Shown: positions 50,121-58,292, counted from the stretch's first letter. The stretch: DNA of 64,000 nt from 3-1-20CM-4-69-9 sp963833655 (GCA_963833655.1 CAWHYL010000006.1:372001-436000), one strand, 5' to 3'. A program made the numbers and translations. The notes: generated from the sequence alone by a model not told the origin.

Positions 50121-50149
50121 GTTCACCAGCCTGTAACCACACCTTCACC
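50121..50149 (+). promoter_or_regulatory. PHO box upstream of pstS
   Basis: Three heptamers at exact 11-nt spacing: GTTCACC (50121-50127), TGTAACC (50132-50138) and CTTCACC (50143-50149). This is the direct-repeat architecture bound by PhoP in Streptomyces (consensus GTTCACC). It lies 81 nt before the pstS start, 42 nt from the divergent pstC start. Confidence 0.75.
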
Positions 50150-50230
50150 TCGCGTCTGCCCACCCCGGATGCCTGCGGCTGCATGCTCGCCGCGATCGAC
50201 TTCACACCGAGATACGGGGAGGACGACAAC

Positions 50231-51271
50231 TTGAGCAGGAAAACCATCACGCTGCCGGCCGGCGTGCTTGCGGCCCTTGCGGCGATCGCGATCGCGAGCG
50301 TGGCGGGGACGGCACAGGCTCGGCCACAGGCAGGCGAGCTGACCGGCGCCGGGAGCACGTTCGTCGCGCCTCTCGTCGCCGTCTGGACGCAGAAGGTCGA
50401 CTCGCTCGGCCTGAAGATCACCTACGGGCCGATCGGCTCCGGCGGCGGGATCAATGCGGTGACGAACCGCACGGTCGACTTCGGCGCCAGCGACGCACCG
50501 CTCACGCCGGATCAGTTCGCCGCCTGCAGGGGCTGCGTGCAGATCCCGTGGGCATTGTCGGCAACCGCGATCGCCTACAAGGGCGACGCATTGCCCAACC
50601 ACGTCCACCTCGACGGCAAGACCCTTGCCGGGATCTTCCAGGGGCGGATCACGAACTGGAGCGACCCTGCGATCAAGAAGCTGAACAAGGGCAAGTCGCT
50701 CCCGAATCTCAAGATCACCGTGATCCACCGCTCCGACAACAGCGGCACGACCTACAACCTGACCGACTACCTCTCCCGCGTCAGCCCGACGTGGAAGAGC
50801 GGGCAGGGGAAGGGCGTCGCGGTGAACTGGCCGACCGGGATCGGCGCCCGCGGCAGCTCCGGGGTTGCGGCTGCGCTCAGCTCGACCGACGGCGGCATCA
50901 CCTACGTCGACGTCGCGTACACGCTCAAGAATCACCTCAAGTTCGCGGCCATGAAGAACAAAGCCGGCACGTACGCACTCCCCGGCCTGACCGGAATCAA
51001 GTCGGCGGCGGCGACGATCAACCGCGTCGCCCCCGACAACGGCGGAATCTCCATCGTCAACCCGGCAAAGACGCAGAAGCTCGCCTACCCGATCTGCACG
51101 TTCACGTACGTGATCATTCCCAAGCAGACGTCGAAGGCGGCCGACCTGAAGAAGTTCGTGAACTGGGCATTGACGAAGGGCCAGGTGGACGGGCCGAAAC
51201 TGCTCTTCGTCCCGATCCCGAAGGTGGTCCGGAAGGCATCGCTCAAGACGACCGCACTCATCCACAGCTAG
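50231..51271 (+). CDS. pstS: Phosphate-binding protein PstS (secreted, non-lipoprotein)
   Basis: 346 residues. A Sec signal (SRKTITLPAGVLAALAAIAI.., cleavage after GTAQA) is followed by the Pi-binding fold: LTGAGSTFVAPLVAVW, IGSGGGINAVTNRTVDFGASD, HRSDNSGTTYNLTDYL and GSSGVAAALSS. TTG 50231 is preferred over ATG 50183 because GGGGAGG precedes it by 8 nt and it gives a proper signal peptide. No lipobox Cys, so anchoring is unclear. A paralogue lies at 52671. Confidence 0.93.
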   Translation: MSRKTITLPAGVLAALAAIAIASVAGTAQARPQAGELTGAGSTFVAPLVAVWTQKVDSLGLKITYGPIGSGGGINAVTNRTVDFGASDAPLTPDQFAACRGCVQIPWALSATAIAYKGDALPNHVHLDGKTLAGIFQGRITNWSDPAIKKLNKGKSLPNLKITVIHRSDNSGTTYNLTDYLSRVSPTWKSGQGKGVAVNWPTGIGARGSSGVAAALSSTDGGITYVDVAYTLKNHLKFAAMKNKAGTYALPGLTGIKSAAATINRVAPDNGGISIVNPAKTQKLAYPICTFTYVIIPKQTSKAADLKKFVNWALTKGQVDGPKLLFVPIPKVVRKASLKTTALIHS

Positions 51272-51283
51272 CTCGAGGAGGCG

Positions 51284-51958
51284 CTAAGGGGCGGGGAAGC
51301 TGCAGACCACGCGCAGCCCTCGCCCCGGGCCACCCGTCGCTTCCACCTGACCCCCCGCGGAGGCCACGACGTGCTTGACGATCGCAAGACCGAGGCCCGA
51401 TCCGCGCGAAGCGCGCGCACGATCGCTGCGGTAGAAACGCTCGAAGAGGCGCGGCAGCTCGTCCTCGTCGACTCCGCGTCCGTCGTCCGAGACCTCGAGC
51501 ACGCCCGGTCGCGCAACGAGACGGAGCGTCGTGCCGGGGCCGGCATAGCGAATGGAGTTCAGCGCCAGGTTCTCGACGACGACCTGCAGCATGCGGCGGC
51601 GAAGCGGGATGACGGCGGCGGGCGGCGCATCGATGAGGATCTCGACGTCGGCACGCTCCGCGCTGTCCGCGAGCCTGTCCCGTGCCTCCTCGAGCACCGG
51701 CAGCGCCGGCGTGCCTCCGAGCGCGACGACCAGCCGGCCGCTCTCGAGCTCGGACAGGAACAGCACGTCGTCGATCAGCTCGCGCATCTCCTCGACCTGC
51801 TCCCGCGCCTGGGCAAGCAGGGCGTCGCGATCTGCGCCGGGCAGGTCAGCCGAGTCCAGGAGTGCCAGCAGCCGCGCCAGCGGCGTCCGCAGCTCGTGCG
51901 AGACCGCGGCCGTAAAGCCGACTCTGAGCTCCTCGTACGCCCGCGCGTCCTCCATCAT
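51284..51958 (-). CDS. Histidine kinase core without sensor domain, PhoR-like
   Basis: 224 residues: HisKA with His in FTAAVSHELRTPLARLL, N box VVENLALNSIRYAG, G1 SDDGRGVDEDELPRLFERFY and G2 GSGLGLAIVKHV. Canonical PhoR kinases carry membrane spans and a PAS or sensor part before this segment; here the ORF begins about 18 residues before the H box. It starts only 11 nt from the divergent response regulator. Either an N-terminal truncation or a soluble partner of PhoU. Stop is 12 nt from the convergent pstS. Confidence 0.85.
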   Translation of the reverse strand: MMEDARAYEELRVGFTAAVSHELRTPLARLLALLDSADLPGADRDALLAQAREQVEEMRELIDDVLFLSELESGRLVVALGGTPALPVLEEARDRLADSAERADVEILIDAPPAAVIPLRRRMLQVVVENLALNSIRYAGPGTTLRLVARPGVLEVSDDGRGVDEDELPRLFERFYRSDRARASRGSGLGLAIVKHVVASAGGQVEATGGPGRGLRVVCSFPAP

Positions 51959-51969
51959 TCGGAGCGAGT

Positions 51970-52674
51970 ATGGCCAAAGTCCTGATCGTCGAAGACGACC
52001 GCGTCATCGCCGAGGGCATGGCGCGCCACCTGTCGACCGCCGGCTTCGACCCCGTCGTCGTCGGCAAGGGCGAGCAGGGGCTCGCACGTCTGCGGTTCGA
52101 GCGACCGGACGTCGTCGTGCTCGACCTGATGCTCCCCGAGCGCGACGGCTGGAGCGTGATCGAGGAGGCGCGCTCGGAGGGAATCGCGACGCCGATCGTC
52201 GTCGTCTCCGCGCGCGGCACCGAGCACGACCGCGTGCACGCGCTCGAGATCGGCGCGGACGACTACCTCGTCAAGCCGTTCTCGATGAAGGAGCTCGTCG
52301 CCCGGGTACGCGCCGCGACACGGCGCGCGAACCGGCGCGACGACGCGCCGCGCGGCGAGCCGATCGACATCGAGGAGCTCCGCATCGACCCACGGGAGGT
52401 GCAGGCGTTCGTCGACGGCGAGAGCGTGCAGCTCACACCGACGGAGTTCCGACTCCTGTATCAGCTCGCGCTGGAGCGCGGCCGCGTGGTCACGCGTGAC
52501 GAGCTGTTGCAGAAGATCTGGGGCCGGCGTGAGACGCATCGCGATCGGACCGTCGACGTCTTCGTGCGAAGACTGCGGGACAAGATCGACCGTCGCGCGC
52601 CGCGGCACACCTTCATCCAGACACGCTACGGCGTTGGTTACCGACTCGAGCCAGCGGACAAAGACGGTGCGTGA
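51970..52674 (+). CDS. PhoB/PhoP-type OmpR response regulator
   Basis: 234 residues: VLIVEDDRVIAEGM, Asp in VVVLDLMLPERDG, Lys in YLVKPFSMKELV, and the winged helix LTPTEFRLLYQLALERGRVVTRDELLQKIWG..VDVFVRRLRDKI. It is the likely PHO-box-binding regulator. A GGAGCG site precedes ATG 51970 and its TGA overlaps the second pstS. Confidence 0.92.
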   Translation: MAKVLIVEDDRVIAEGMARHLSTAGFDPVVVGKGEQGLARLRFERPDVVVLDLMLPERDGWSVIEEARSEGIATPIVVVSARGTEHDRVHALEIGADDYLVKPFSMKELVARVRAATRRANRRDDAPRGEPIDIEELRIDPREVQAFVDGESVQLTPTEFRLLYQLALERGRVVTRDELLQKIWGRRETHRDRTVDVFVRRLRDKIDRRAPRHTFIQTRYGVGYRLEPADKDGA

Positions 52675-53696
52675 GACCGCTCGTGCTCGTTGCCGGCGTC
52701 CTGCTGCTCGCAGGCTGCGGCAGCAAGAACGACAGCGCTGACTCGGCCGGCGGCGGCAGCCTCGTCGGCGCGGGCTCGACACTCGTCTTTCCGCTCGTTG
52801 CGAAGTGGATCCCCGACTACGCGAAGACGCACGGCGTCAGGATCACGTACGGGCCGATCGGCAGCGGCGGCGGCATCCGGCAGCTGTCGAACCGCGCGGT
52901 CGACTTCGGCGCGAGCGATGCACCCCTGACGGCGGCCGAGCACCGCGCGTGCAAGAGCTGCCTCGAGATCCCGTGGTCGCTGGCCGGCACGGCGATCACC
53001 TACAACCTCGCCGGCGCACCGAAACACCTGAAGCTGACCGGCGCCGTCATCGCCGGCATGTTCCTCGGAAGGATCAAGTCCTGGAACGACGTCGCGATCG
53101 CCAAGCTGAACGGCGGCGTGAAGCTGCCCTCCGTCCCGGTGACGCCGATCTTCCGGCGGGACTCGAGCGGCACGACCTACACGTTCACCGACTTCCTCTC
53201 ACGCGTCAGCGCCGCGTGGAAGCACCGGCTCGGCACCGGCACCTCCGTCGCGTTCCCGACGGGCGCGGGCGGGGAGGGCAGCTCCGGAGTCGCGGCCGCG
53301 CTCTCACGCGCACAGGGAGCGATCGGCTACCTCGACCTTGCCTACTCGCTCCGGAACGGCCTCTCGTACGCGGCGATCCGCAACCGCGCCGGGAACTACG
53401 TCCTCCCCGACCGGGCGGCCGTGACGGCGGCTGCGGCGACGGTCGGGACCGTCCGGGCGGGGGAGGCCGTCTCGATCGTCGACCCGCCGGCGTCGGCAGC
53501 GGCCGCGTACCCGATCTCGACCTTCACCTACGCGATCGTCCCGCAGCGATCGCCGAAGGCGCCGCTGCTGAGGCCGTTCCTGACCTACGCGATCGGCCCC
53601 GGCCAGAGATTCGCGGCCGGCCTGCAGTTCGCGACGCTGCCGCCGAAGATCATCGCCGCCGACACGGTGGCCATTGCGAGGCTCCGGAAGTCGTGA
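52671..53696 (+). CDS. pstS: Second PstS, lipoprotein
   Basis: 341 residues. The N-terminus RPLVLVAGVLLLAGCGSKN has a lipobox (LAGC), so this copy is membrane-anchored. Binding-site motifs are LVGAGSTLVFPLVAKW, IGSGGGIRQLSNRAVDFGASD, FRRDSSGTTYTFTDFL and GSSGVAAALSR. About half the residues match the pstS at 50231. GTG start overlapping the regulator stop means it is translated with the regulator. A different affinity or condition is possible. Confidence 0.93.
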   Translation: MRPLVLVAGVLLLAGCGSKNDSADSAGGGSLVGAGSTLVFPLVAKWIPDYAKTHGVRITYGPIGSGGGIRQLSNRAVDFGASDAPLTAAEHRACKSCLEIPWSLAGTAITYNLAGAPKHLKLTGAVIAGMFLGRIKSWNDVAIAKLNGGVKLPSVPVTPIFRRDSSGTTYTFTDFLSRVSAAWKHRLGTGTSVAFPTGAGGEGSSGVAAALSRAQGAIGYLDLAYSLRNGLSYAAIRNRAGNYVLPDRAAVTAAAATVGTVRAGEAVSIVDPPASAAAAYPISTFTYAIVPQRSPKAPLLRPFLTYAIGPGQRFAAGLQFATLPPKIIAADTVAIARLRKS

Positions 53697-53702
53697 AGGC
53701 TA

Positions 53703-53741
53703 GGGTCAGACCCCTGCGGGGTCAGACCCCGGGTCAGACCC
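53703..53741. repeat. Three copies of GGGTCAGACCC
   Basis: GGGTCAGACCC at 53703-53713, 53719-53729 and 53731-53741. Each is a stem of 5 bp with a one-base centre, and adjacent copies can also pair. It lies between the convergent pstS and the gene at 53706, whose C-terminus (GSDPGSDPAGV) it encodes. May act as a bidirectional terminator or belong to a dispersed palindromic repeat family. Confidence 0.7.
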
Positions 53742-54008
53742 GGGCGTCAGCGTCGCGACCGTCCGGCGGCCGTTCAGCTCGTAGACGACGTCGACGTTCT
53801 CGTGCTTCCGGTAGGTGCCGGCGACGCCGAGAAGCATCGACAGCCAGCGGATCGGGCCCAGCCGGCCCTCCTGCGCCAGGGGACGGCGGAAGACGAGCTC
53901 GTCGCCGACGCGGTCGAAGTCGCGGCCCGGCTGCTGCGGAACGCCGTTCACGTACACCTCGTAACGATCTCCCACGCCTGCCGGTAGATGTACACGCGAG
54001 GCCGTCAC
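53706..54008 (-). CDS. Conserved small protein of unknown function
   Basis: 100 residues. Core RVHLPAGVGDRYEVYVNGVP..DFDRVGDELVFRRPL and IRWLSMLLGVAGTYRKHENVDVVYEL is beta-rich and ordered, so the gene is probably real. No family name can be assigned. GTG 54008; upstream in-frame sequence consists of the 102-bp tandem repeat and is not considered coding. The last 11 residues are encoded by the GGGTCAGACCC repeats. Confidence 0.7.
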   Translation of the reverse strand: MTASRVHLPAGVGDRYEVYVNGVPQQPGRDFDRVGDELVFRRPLAQEGRLGPIRWLSMLLGVAGTYRKHENVDVVYELNGRRTVATLTPGSDPGSDPAGV

Positions 54009-54016
54009 GGGTCCTG

Positions 54017-54322
54017 AGGCGCCGCTTGCGGCGCCGCCTCCAGGCCGTGCGGGCACCGCCCGCGCGGCCGTCTGAAATCGCTGACCGACCCAACCGAACT
54101 CACACGCGACCATCTCCAAGGCGCCGCTTGCGGCGCCGCCTCCAGGCCGTGCGGGCACCGCCCGCGCGGCCGTCTGAAATCGCTGACCGACCCAACCGAA
54201 CTCACACGCGACCATCTCCAAGGCGCCGCTTGCGGCGCCGCCTCCAGGCCGTGCGGGCACCGCCCGCGCGGCCGTCGGAAATCGCTGACCGACTCAACCG
54301 AACTCACAAGGGACCATCTCGT
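54017..54322. repeat. Three tandem copies of a 102-bp element with two strong hairpins each, in front of coxB
   Basis: Units start at 54017, 54119 and 54221, period exactly 102 bp. Units 1 and 2 look identical; unit 3 has several changes (TCTGAAAT to TCGGAAAT, CACACGCG to CACAAGGG). Each has GGCGCCGC-TT-GCGGCGCC (8-bp stem), then GGCCGTGCGGGC-ACC-GCCCGCGCGGCC (12-bp stem, one wobble), then about 48 bp without symmetry ending ACCATCTC. Unit 3 ends 3 nt before the coxB ATG and forms its leader, so the array is a triplicated promoter/leader region. As 102 is divisible by 3 it is open in some frames (34-residue repeats), which I consider fortuitous. This accounts for the 317 bp between genes. Confidence 0.9.
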
Positions 54323-54325
54323 AGG

Positions 54326-55327
54326 ATGCCACCGCCGGTGAGGCGCAAGACCCTCGTCCTGATGCTTGCTCTCGGCGCCGCGCTGGCGGTCGCCGGCGTC
54401 GCCTACGCCGGCAACGCGGGGTTCGCGCCCGAGACGCCGCACTCGCCCAACGCGCAGAGCATCAACGCCTCCTACAAGTGGATCGCGCTCTACACAGGTG
54501 CGATCTTCGTCGTCGTCGAAGGAACGCTCCTCGCGTTCATCTTCCGCTACCGCCGGCGCAACCGCGCGCGGACGGCTGAAGGACCGCAGGTCCACGGCGC
54601 GACGCGGCTCGAGCTCATCTGGACGGCAATCCCGGTGCTGATCCTGGCGGCGATCGCCGGCTTCATCTTCTACAAGCTGCCGGGGATCAAGAACATCCCC
54701 GCCGCGAAGGCCCAGGGCGGCCCGATGGTCATCCGCGTCGACGCGCACCAGTTCTACTGGCAGTTCACGTACCCGGACGGCGCGATCTCGATCAACGACC
54801 TGCACGTTCCCGCGAACCGCGTCGTAAAGGTCAACATCTTCTCGCACGACGTCGTCCACAGCTGGTGGATCCCGGAGCTCGGCGGGAAGTTCGACGCCGT
54901 CCCCGGCCGCCAGAACCGCACCTGGTTCCAGGCGAACCAGATCGGGACGTATCGCGGGCGCTGCGGCGAGTTCTGCGGCGTCTTCCACGCGGAGATGAAA
55001 GCGCGCGTCCTCGCCCAGTCGCCGGCGGACTATCAATCCTGGCTCGCCAGCGCGCGGTCACAGCTCGGTGAGAACGAGTGGACCGGCGTCTGCGCACAGT
55101 GCCACGGCCTCCAGGGACAGGGCGGCTACGGGCCCGCCATCGCCACCAGCTCGCTGCTCACGACGCCGCAGAGCCTGCATTCGCTGCTCGTCAACGGCCA
55201 GAACCGCCTCAAGCCGACGGTTTCCTACATGCCCCCGGTCGGGCTCGGGTGGACGAACGAGCAGTTCACGGCGCTGAACGCCTACCTGAAGAAGAACATC
55301 GTCAAGGGAGCGCCGAGTGGCGGTTAG
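54326..55327 (+). CDS. ctaC: Cytochrome c oxidase subunit II fused to cytochrome c (caa3 type)
   Basis: 333 residues. An N-terminal signal/anchor, two spans (IALYTGAIFVVVEGTLLAF; LELIWTAIPVLILAAIAGF), then the CuA domain with HDVVHSWWIPELGGKFDAVPG and GRCGEFCGVFHAEM, and a C-terminal cytochrome c domain with CAQCH and the Met in SYMPPVG. The fused cytochrome accepts electrons directly from menaquinol-cytochrome c reductase. The leader is the third 102-bp repeat unit; the site GTAGG before ATG 54326 is weak. Overlaps ctaD by 11 nt. Confidence 0.95.
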   Translation: MPPPVRRKTLVLMLALGAALAVAGVAYAGNAGFAPETPHSPNAQSINASYKWIALYTGAIFVVVEGTLLAFIFRYRRRNRARTAEGPQVHGATRLELIWTAIPVLILAAIAGFIFYKLPGIKNIPAAKAQGGPMVIRVDAHQFYWQFTYPDGAISINDLHVPANRVVKVNIFSHDVVHSWWIPELGGKFDAVPGRQNRTWFQANQIGTYRGRCGEFCGVFHAEMKARVLAQSPADYQSWLASARSQLGENEWTGVCAQCHGLQGQGGYGPAIATSSLLTTPQSLHSLLVNGQNRLKPTVSYMPPVGLGWTNEQFTALNAYLKKNIVKGAPSGG

Positions 55328-56945
55328 GACGGAGACCTATCGGGCCGACTGGCGCCGCGGCCGAGTCGCATCGTGGGTGACCACGACCGACCACAAGCGG
55401 ATCGGCCTGCTGTACATCGGAACGTCGCTCGCGTTCTTCGCGGCGGGCGGCATCCTCGCGCTGCTGATGCGGGCGCAGCTCGCCCAGGCGAACGAGCACT
55501 TCGTCACGCGCAACTCCTACAACGAGCTGTTCACGATCCACGGGACGACAATGATCTTCCTGTTCATCGTCCCGTTCTGGGCAGGCCTTGCGAACTTCCT
55601 CGTCCCGCTGATGATCGGCGCGCGCGACATGGCCTTCCCCCGGCTGAACGCGCTCTCGTACTGGCTCTTCCTGTTCGGCGGCTTGGTGATGTACCTGAGC
55701 TTCTTCGCGAACGGCGGCGCGGCGAAGTCCGGCTGGTACGGGTACCCGCCGCTGTCGGAGAACTTCTTCTCGCCCGGGCACGGACAGGATCTGTGGATCC
55801 TCTCGCTGCATCTCGTCGCCGTCTCGTCGCTCGTCGGCGCGATCAACTTCCTCGTGACGATCCACAACATGCGCGCTCCGGGCATGAGCTGGATGCGGCT
55901 GCCGCTGTTCGTCTGGGCGATCGAGGTCTACTCGGTGCTGCTGCTCGCGGTGATCCCCGTGATCGCCGTCGCGCTGACGTTCCTGCTCCTCGACCGGCAG
56001 GCGGGCACACACTTCTTCCTCCCCGACCAGGGCGGCAGCGCCCTGCTGTACCAGCACCTGTTCTGGTTCTTCGGCCACCCCGAGGTCTACATCATCATCC
56101 TGCCGGGGATGGGCGTGATCTCGGAGGTCATCCCCGTCTTCTCGCGCAAGCCGATCTTCGGCTACAAGGCGATCGCGTTCTCGACGGTCGCGATCGGCTT
56201 CTACTCGATGCTCGTCTGGGCGCACCACATGTTCAGCGTGGGGCTGCCGAACTTCCTCAACGTCTTCTTCATGCTCTCGTCGATGGTGATCGCCGTTCCG
56301 ACGGGCGTGAAGATCTTCAACTGGATCGCGACCACCTGGCGCGGCAACCTCATCTTCGACACGGCACTGCTGTGGGCGCTCGGGTTCGTCGCGGTGTTCA
56401 CGATCGGCGGGCTGTCGGGGATCTTCCTCGCATCGTTCCCGGTCGACTGGCAGGTGACGGACACGTATTACGTCGTGGCGCACATGCACTACGTCATGTT
56501 CGGCGGCGGCGTGTTCGCCGTCTTCGCCGCGCTCTACTACTGGTGGCCGAAGCTCTTCGGCAGGTTGCTCGACGAGCGGCTCGGGAAGATCCACTTCTGG
56601 CTCGTGTTCATCGGCTTCAACCTCACCTTCTTCCCCCAGCACATGCTCGGGCTGATGGGGATGCCGCGACGGAACTTCACGTACAGCGAGCACGGGCTGA
56701 CGCAGGCGTACAACCTCGTGTCCTCGATCGGCTCCGCTGTCATGGCCATCGGCCTCGTCGTCTTCCTGTGGAACATCGTGAAGACGTCGCGATCGGGCGT
56801 CCGCGCCGCGAACGACCCCTGGCTGGCCGACACCCTCGAGTGGTACACCAGCTCGCCGCCGCCGGAGTGGAACTTCGAGCGGATCCCGTACGTCACCAGC
56901 TCGCGCCCGCTGCGCGACCTGCGCAGGAGACTCGCCGATGCCTAG
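55317..56945 (+). CDS. ctaD: Cytochrome c oxidase subunit I
   Basis: 542 residues, about twelve spans. The catalytic heme a3-CuB site is in HLFWFFGHPEVYIIILPGMG (CuB His and cross-linked Tyr), YSMLVWAHHMFSVG with two His, and AHMHYVMFGGGVFAVFAALYYWWPK with heme a/a3 His; the first heme a His is in FTIHGTTMIF. A-type haem-copper oxidase pumping protons. GTG 55317. No subunit III gene follows in the window. Confidence 0.96.
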   Translation: MAVRTETYRADWRRGRVASWVTTTDHKRIGLLYIGTSLAFFAAGGILALLMRAQLAQANEHFVTRNSYNELFTIHGTTMIFLFIVPFWAGLANFLVPLMIGARDMAFPRLNALSYWLFLFGGLVMYLSFFANGGAAKSGWYGYPPLSENFFSPGHGQDLWILSLHLVAVSSLVGAINFLVTIHNMRAPGMSWMRLPLFVWAIEVYSVLLLAVIPVIAVALTFLLLDRQAGTHFFLPDQGGSALLYQHLFWFFGHPEVYIIILPGMGVISEVIPVFSRKPIFGYKAIAFSTVAIGFYSMLVWAHHMFSVGLPNFLNVFFMLSSMVIAVPTGVKIFNWIATTWRGNLIFDTALLWALGFVAVFTIGGLSGIFLASFPVDWQVTDTYYVVAHMHYVMFGGGVFAVFAALYYWWPKLFGRLLDERLGKIHFWLVFIGFNLTFFPQHMLGLMGMPRRNFTYSEHGLTQAYNLVSSIGSAVMAIGLVVFLWNIVKTSRSGVRAANDPWLADTLEWYTSSPPPEWNFERIPYVTSSRPLRDLRRRLADA

Positions 56946-58122
56946 ACCGGGCGCCTGGCTGCGCCTGACGGCGCTGTTCGCCTCCGCCGCCGTGCTGCTT
57001 GCCGTGGTCAGCGGGGCCGCGTCGCTCGGCGCTGCGCACCGCGTGCTCGCCGCGCTCGCCCTGCCGCCGCTCGTCGCACTCGTCGTCGCCGCGTGGGTCG
57101 CACACCGCCGGCTGCTCCTTCCCGCGGCGAGCGCCCTCGTGCTGTTCGGGATCGCAGCGCTCGTCACGGTGCCAGGCCTGCACCTCGCGCTCGCAGCCGT
57201 CGCTTTCGCGGCGACGCTCGTCCTCACGGTCGCCACGTATCGCGGCGAGCAGGCGCCGCCTGCCTCGTGGCGCGACTACGTCACCCTGACGAAGCCGCGG
57301 ATCATGTCGCTCCTGCTCGTCACCGGCCTCTGCGCGATGTTCGTCGGCGCGGGTGGCGTGCCGGCGGCGTGGCTCGTCGTCGTGACGATGACGGGGCTCG
57401 CGCTCGCCTGCGGCGGCGCCTCGGCGCTGAACCACGTGCTCGACCGCGACATCGACAAGCTGATGGGCACGCGCACGCGCGCGCGGCCCGTCGCGGCCGA
57501 ACGGATGCCGCCGACCCGGGCGCTCGAGTTCGGGCTGACTCTGTCCGCGTCTTCGTTCGTGCTGCTCGCGTCGCTCGTGAACGTCCTCGCGGCGACGCTC
57601 GCGCTCGTCGGGAACCTGTTCTACGTGCTCGTCTACACGCGCTGGCTGAAGCGCTCGACGCCGCAGAACATCGTCATCGGGGGCGCGGCGGGCGCCGTGC
57701 CGCCGCTCGTCGGCTGGGCGGCCGTCACCGGGAACCTGACGCTGCCGGCGCTGTGGCTGTTTCTCATCGTCTTCTTCTGGACGCCGCCGCACTTCTGGGC
57801 ACTTGCACTGCTGATCCGCCGCGACTACGAGGCCGCCCGGATCCCGATGCTGCCGGTCGTCCGCGGCGTGCGCGAGACGACGCGGCAGATCGTGCTGTAC
57901 GCGCTCGTGCTCGTCGCGGTGACGGCGGTGCCGTTCCTCTCGGGGACCGTCGGCGTTCTCTATCTCATCGCCGCGCTTGCTCTTGGCGCGGTGTTCCTGT
58001 GGCTCGCGCTCCGGCTTCGCCGCAACACGACGCCTCGGCGCGCCGCCCTGCTGTTCCACTTCTCATTGCTCTACCTTGCGCTGCTGTTCGTCGCGATGGC
58101 CGTCGACCCAGTGGTGGGATGA
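56938..58122 (+). CDS. ctaB: Heme O synthase with N-terminal membrane extension
   Basis: 394 residues, against about 290-310 for usual CtaB. Residues about 115-394 form the UbiA-type farnesyltransferase with YVTLTKPRIMSLLLVTG, the Asp-rich site NHVLDRDIDKLMGTRTRARPV and FWTPPHFWALALLIRRDYEAARIPMLPV. The first about 110 residues hold three to four extra spans (LRLTALFASAAVLLAVVSGAASLGAAHRVLAALA..) reminiscent of half a CtaA heme A synthase, including a His in AAHRVLA. It farnesylates heme B for the oxidase upstream. Overlaps ctaD by 8 nt. Confidence 0.92.
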   Translation: MPRPGAWLRLTALFASAAVLLAVVSGAASLGAAHRVLAALALPPLVALVVAAWVAHRRLLLPAASALVLFGIAALVTVPGLHLALAAVAFAATLVLTVATYRGEQAPPASWRDYVTLTKPRIMSLLLVTGLCAMFVGAGGVPAAWLVVVTMTGLALACGGASALNHVLDRDIDKLMGTRTRARPVAAERMPPTRALEFGLTLSASSFVLLASLVNVLAATLALVGNLFYVLVYTRWLKRSTPQNIVIGGAAGAVPPLVGWAAVTGNLTLPALWLFLIVFFWTPPHFWALALLIRRDYEAARIPMLPVVRGVRETTRQIVLYALVLVAVTAVPFLSGTVGVLYLIAALALGAVFLWLALRLRRNTTPRRAALLFHFSLLYLALLFVAMAVDPVVG

Positions 58123-58292
58123 GCGAGCCGCTGCCGCCGCCACTGCCGCCGCGGACGACGAACGAGCCGGTCGAGGTCACGCCGGAGCTCGCCCGCAAGA
58201 ACGTCGTCATGGGCTGGGCGCTCTTCGCGATCGCCCTCCTGATCGCGGCCGGGGCGGTCGGCGTGTCCTTCATTTACCTGCATTTCGACTAA
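58119..58292 (+). CDS. Small membrane protein after ctaB
   Basis: 57 residues: Pro-rich N-terminus (EPLPPPLPPRTTNEP), then one span (VVMGWALFAIALLIAAGAVGVSFIYL). Overlaps ctaB by 4 nt (ATGA). It may be a small oxidase-associated subunit, similar in size to subunit IV-type peptides; no homologue was recognised. Confidence 0.7.
   Translation: MSEPLPPPLPPRTTNEPVEVTPELARKNVVMGWALFAIALLIAAGAVGVSFIYLHFD

Noticed and set aside
54017..54322. CRISPR array or coding 34-residue repeats
   Set aside because: Units are contiguous identical 102-bp copies without spacers, so not CRISPR. The open frames arise because 102 is divisible by 3 and the DNA is GC-rich; no start signal or protein-like pattern.
55302..57236. 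644-codon minus-strand frame opposite ctaD
   Set aside because: ctaD is unambiguous; the antisense product is a Glu/Arg/Asp-rich artefact.
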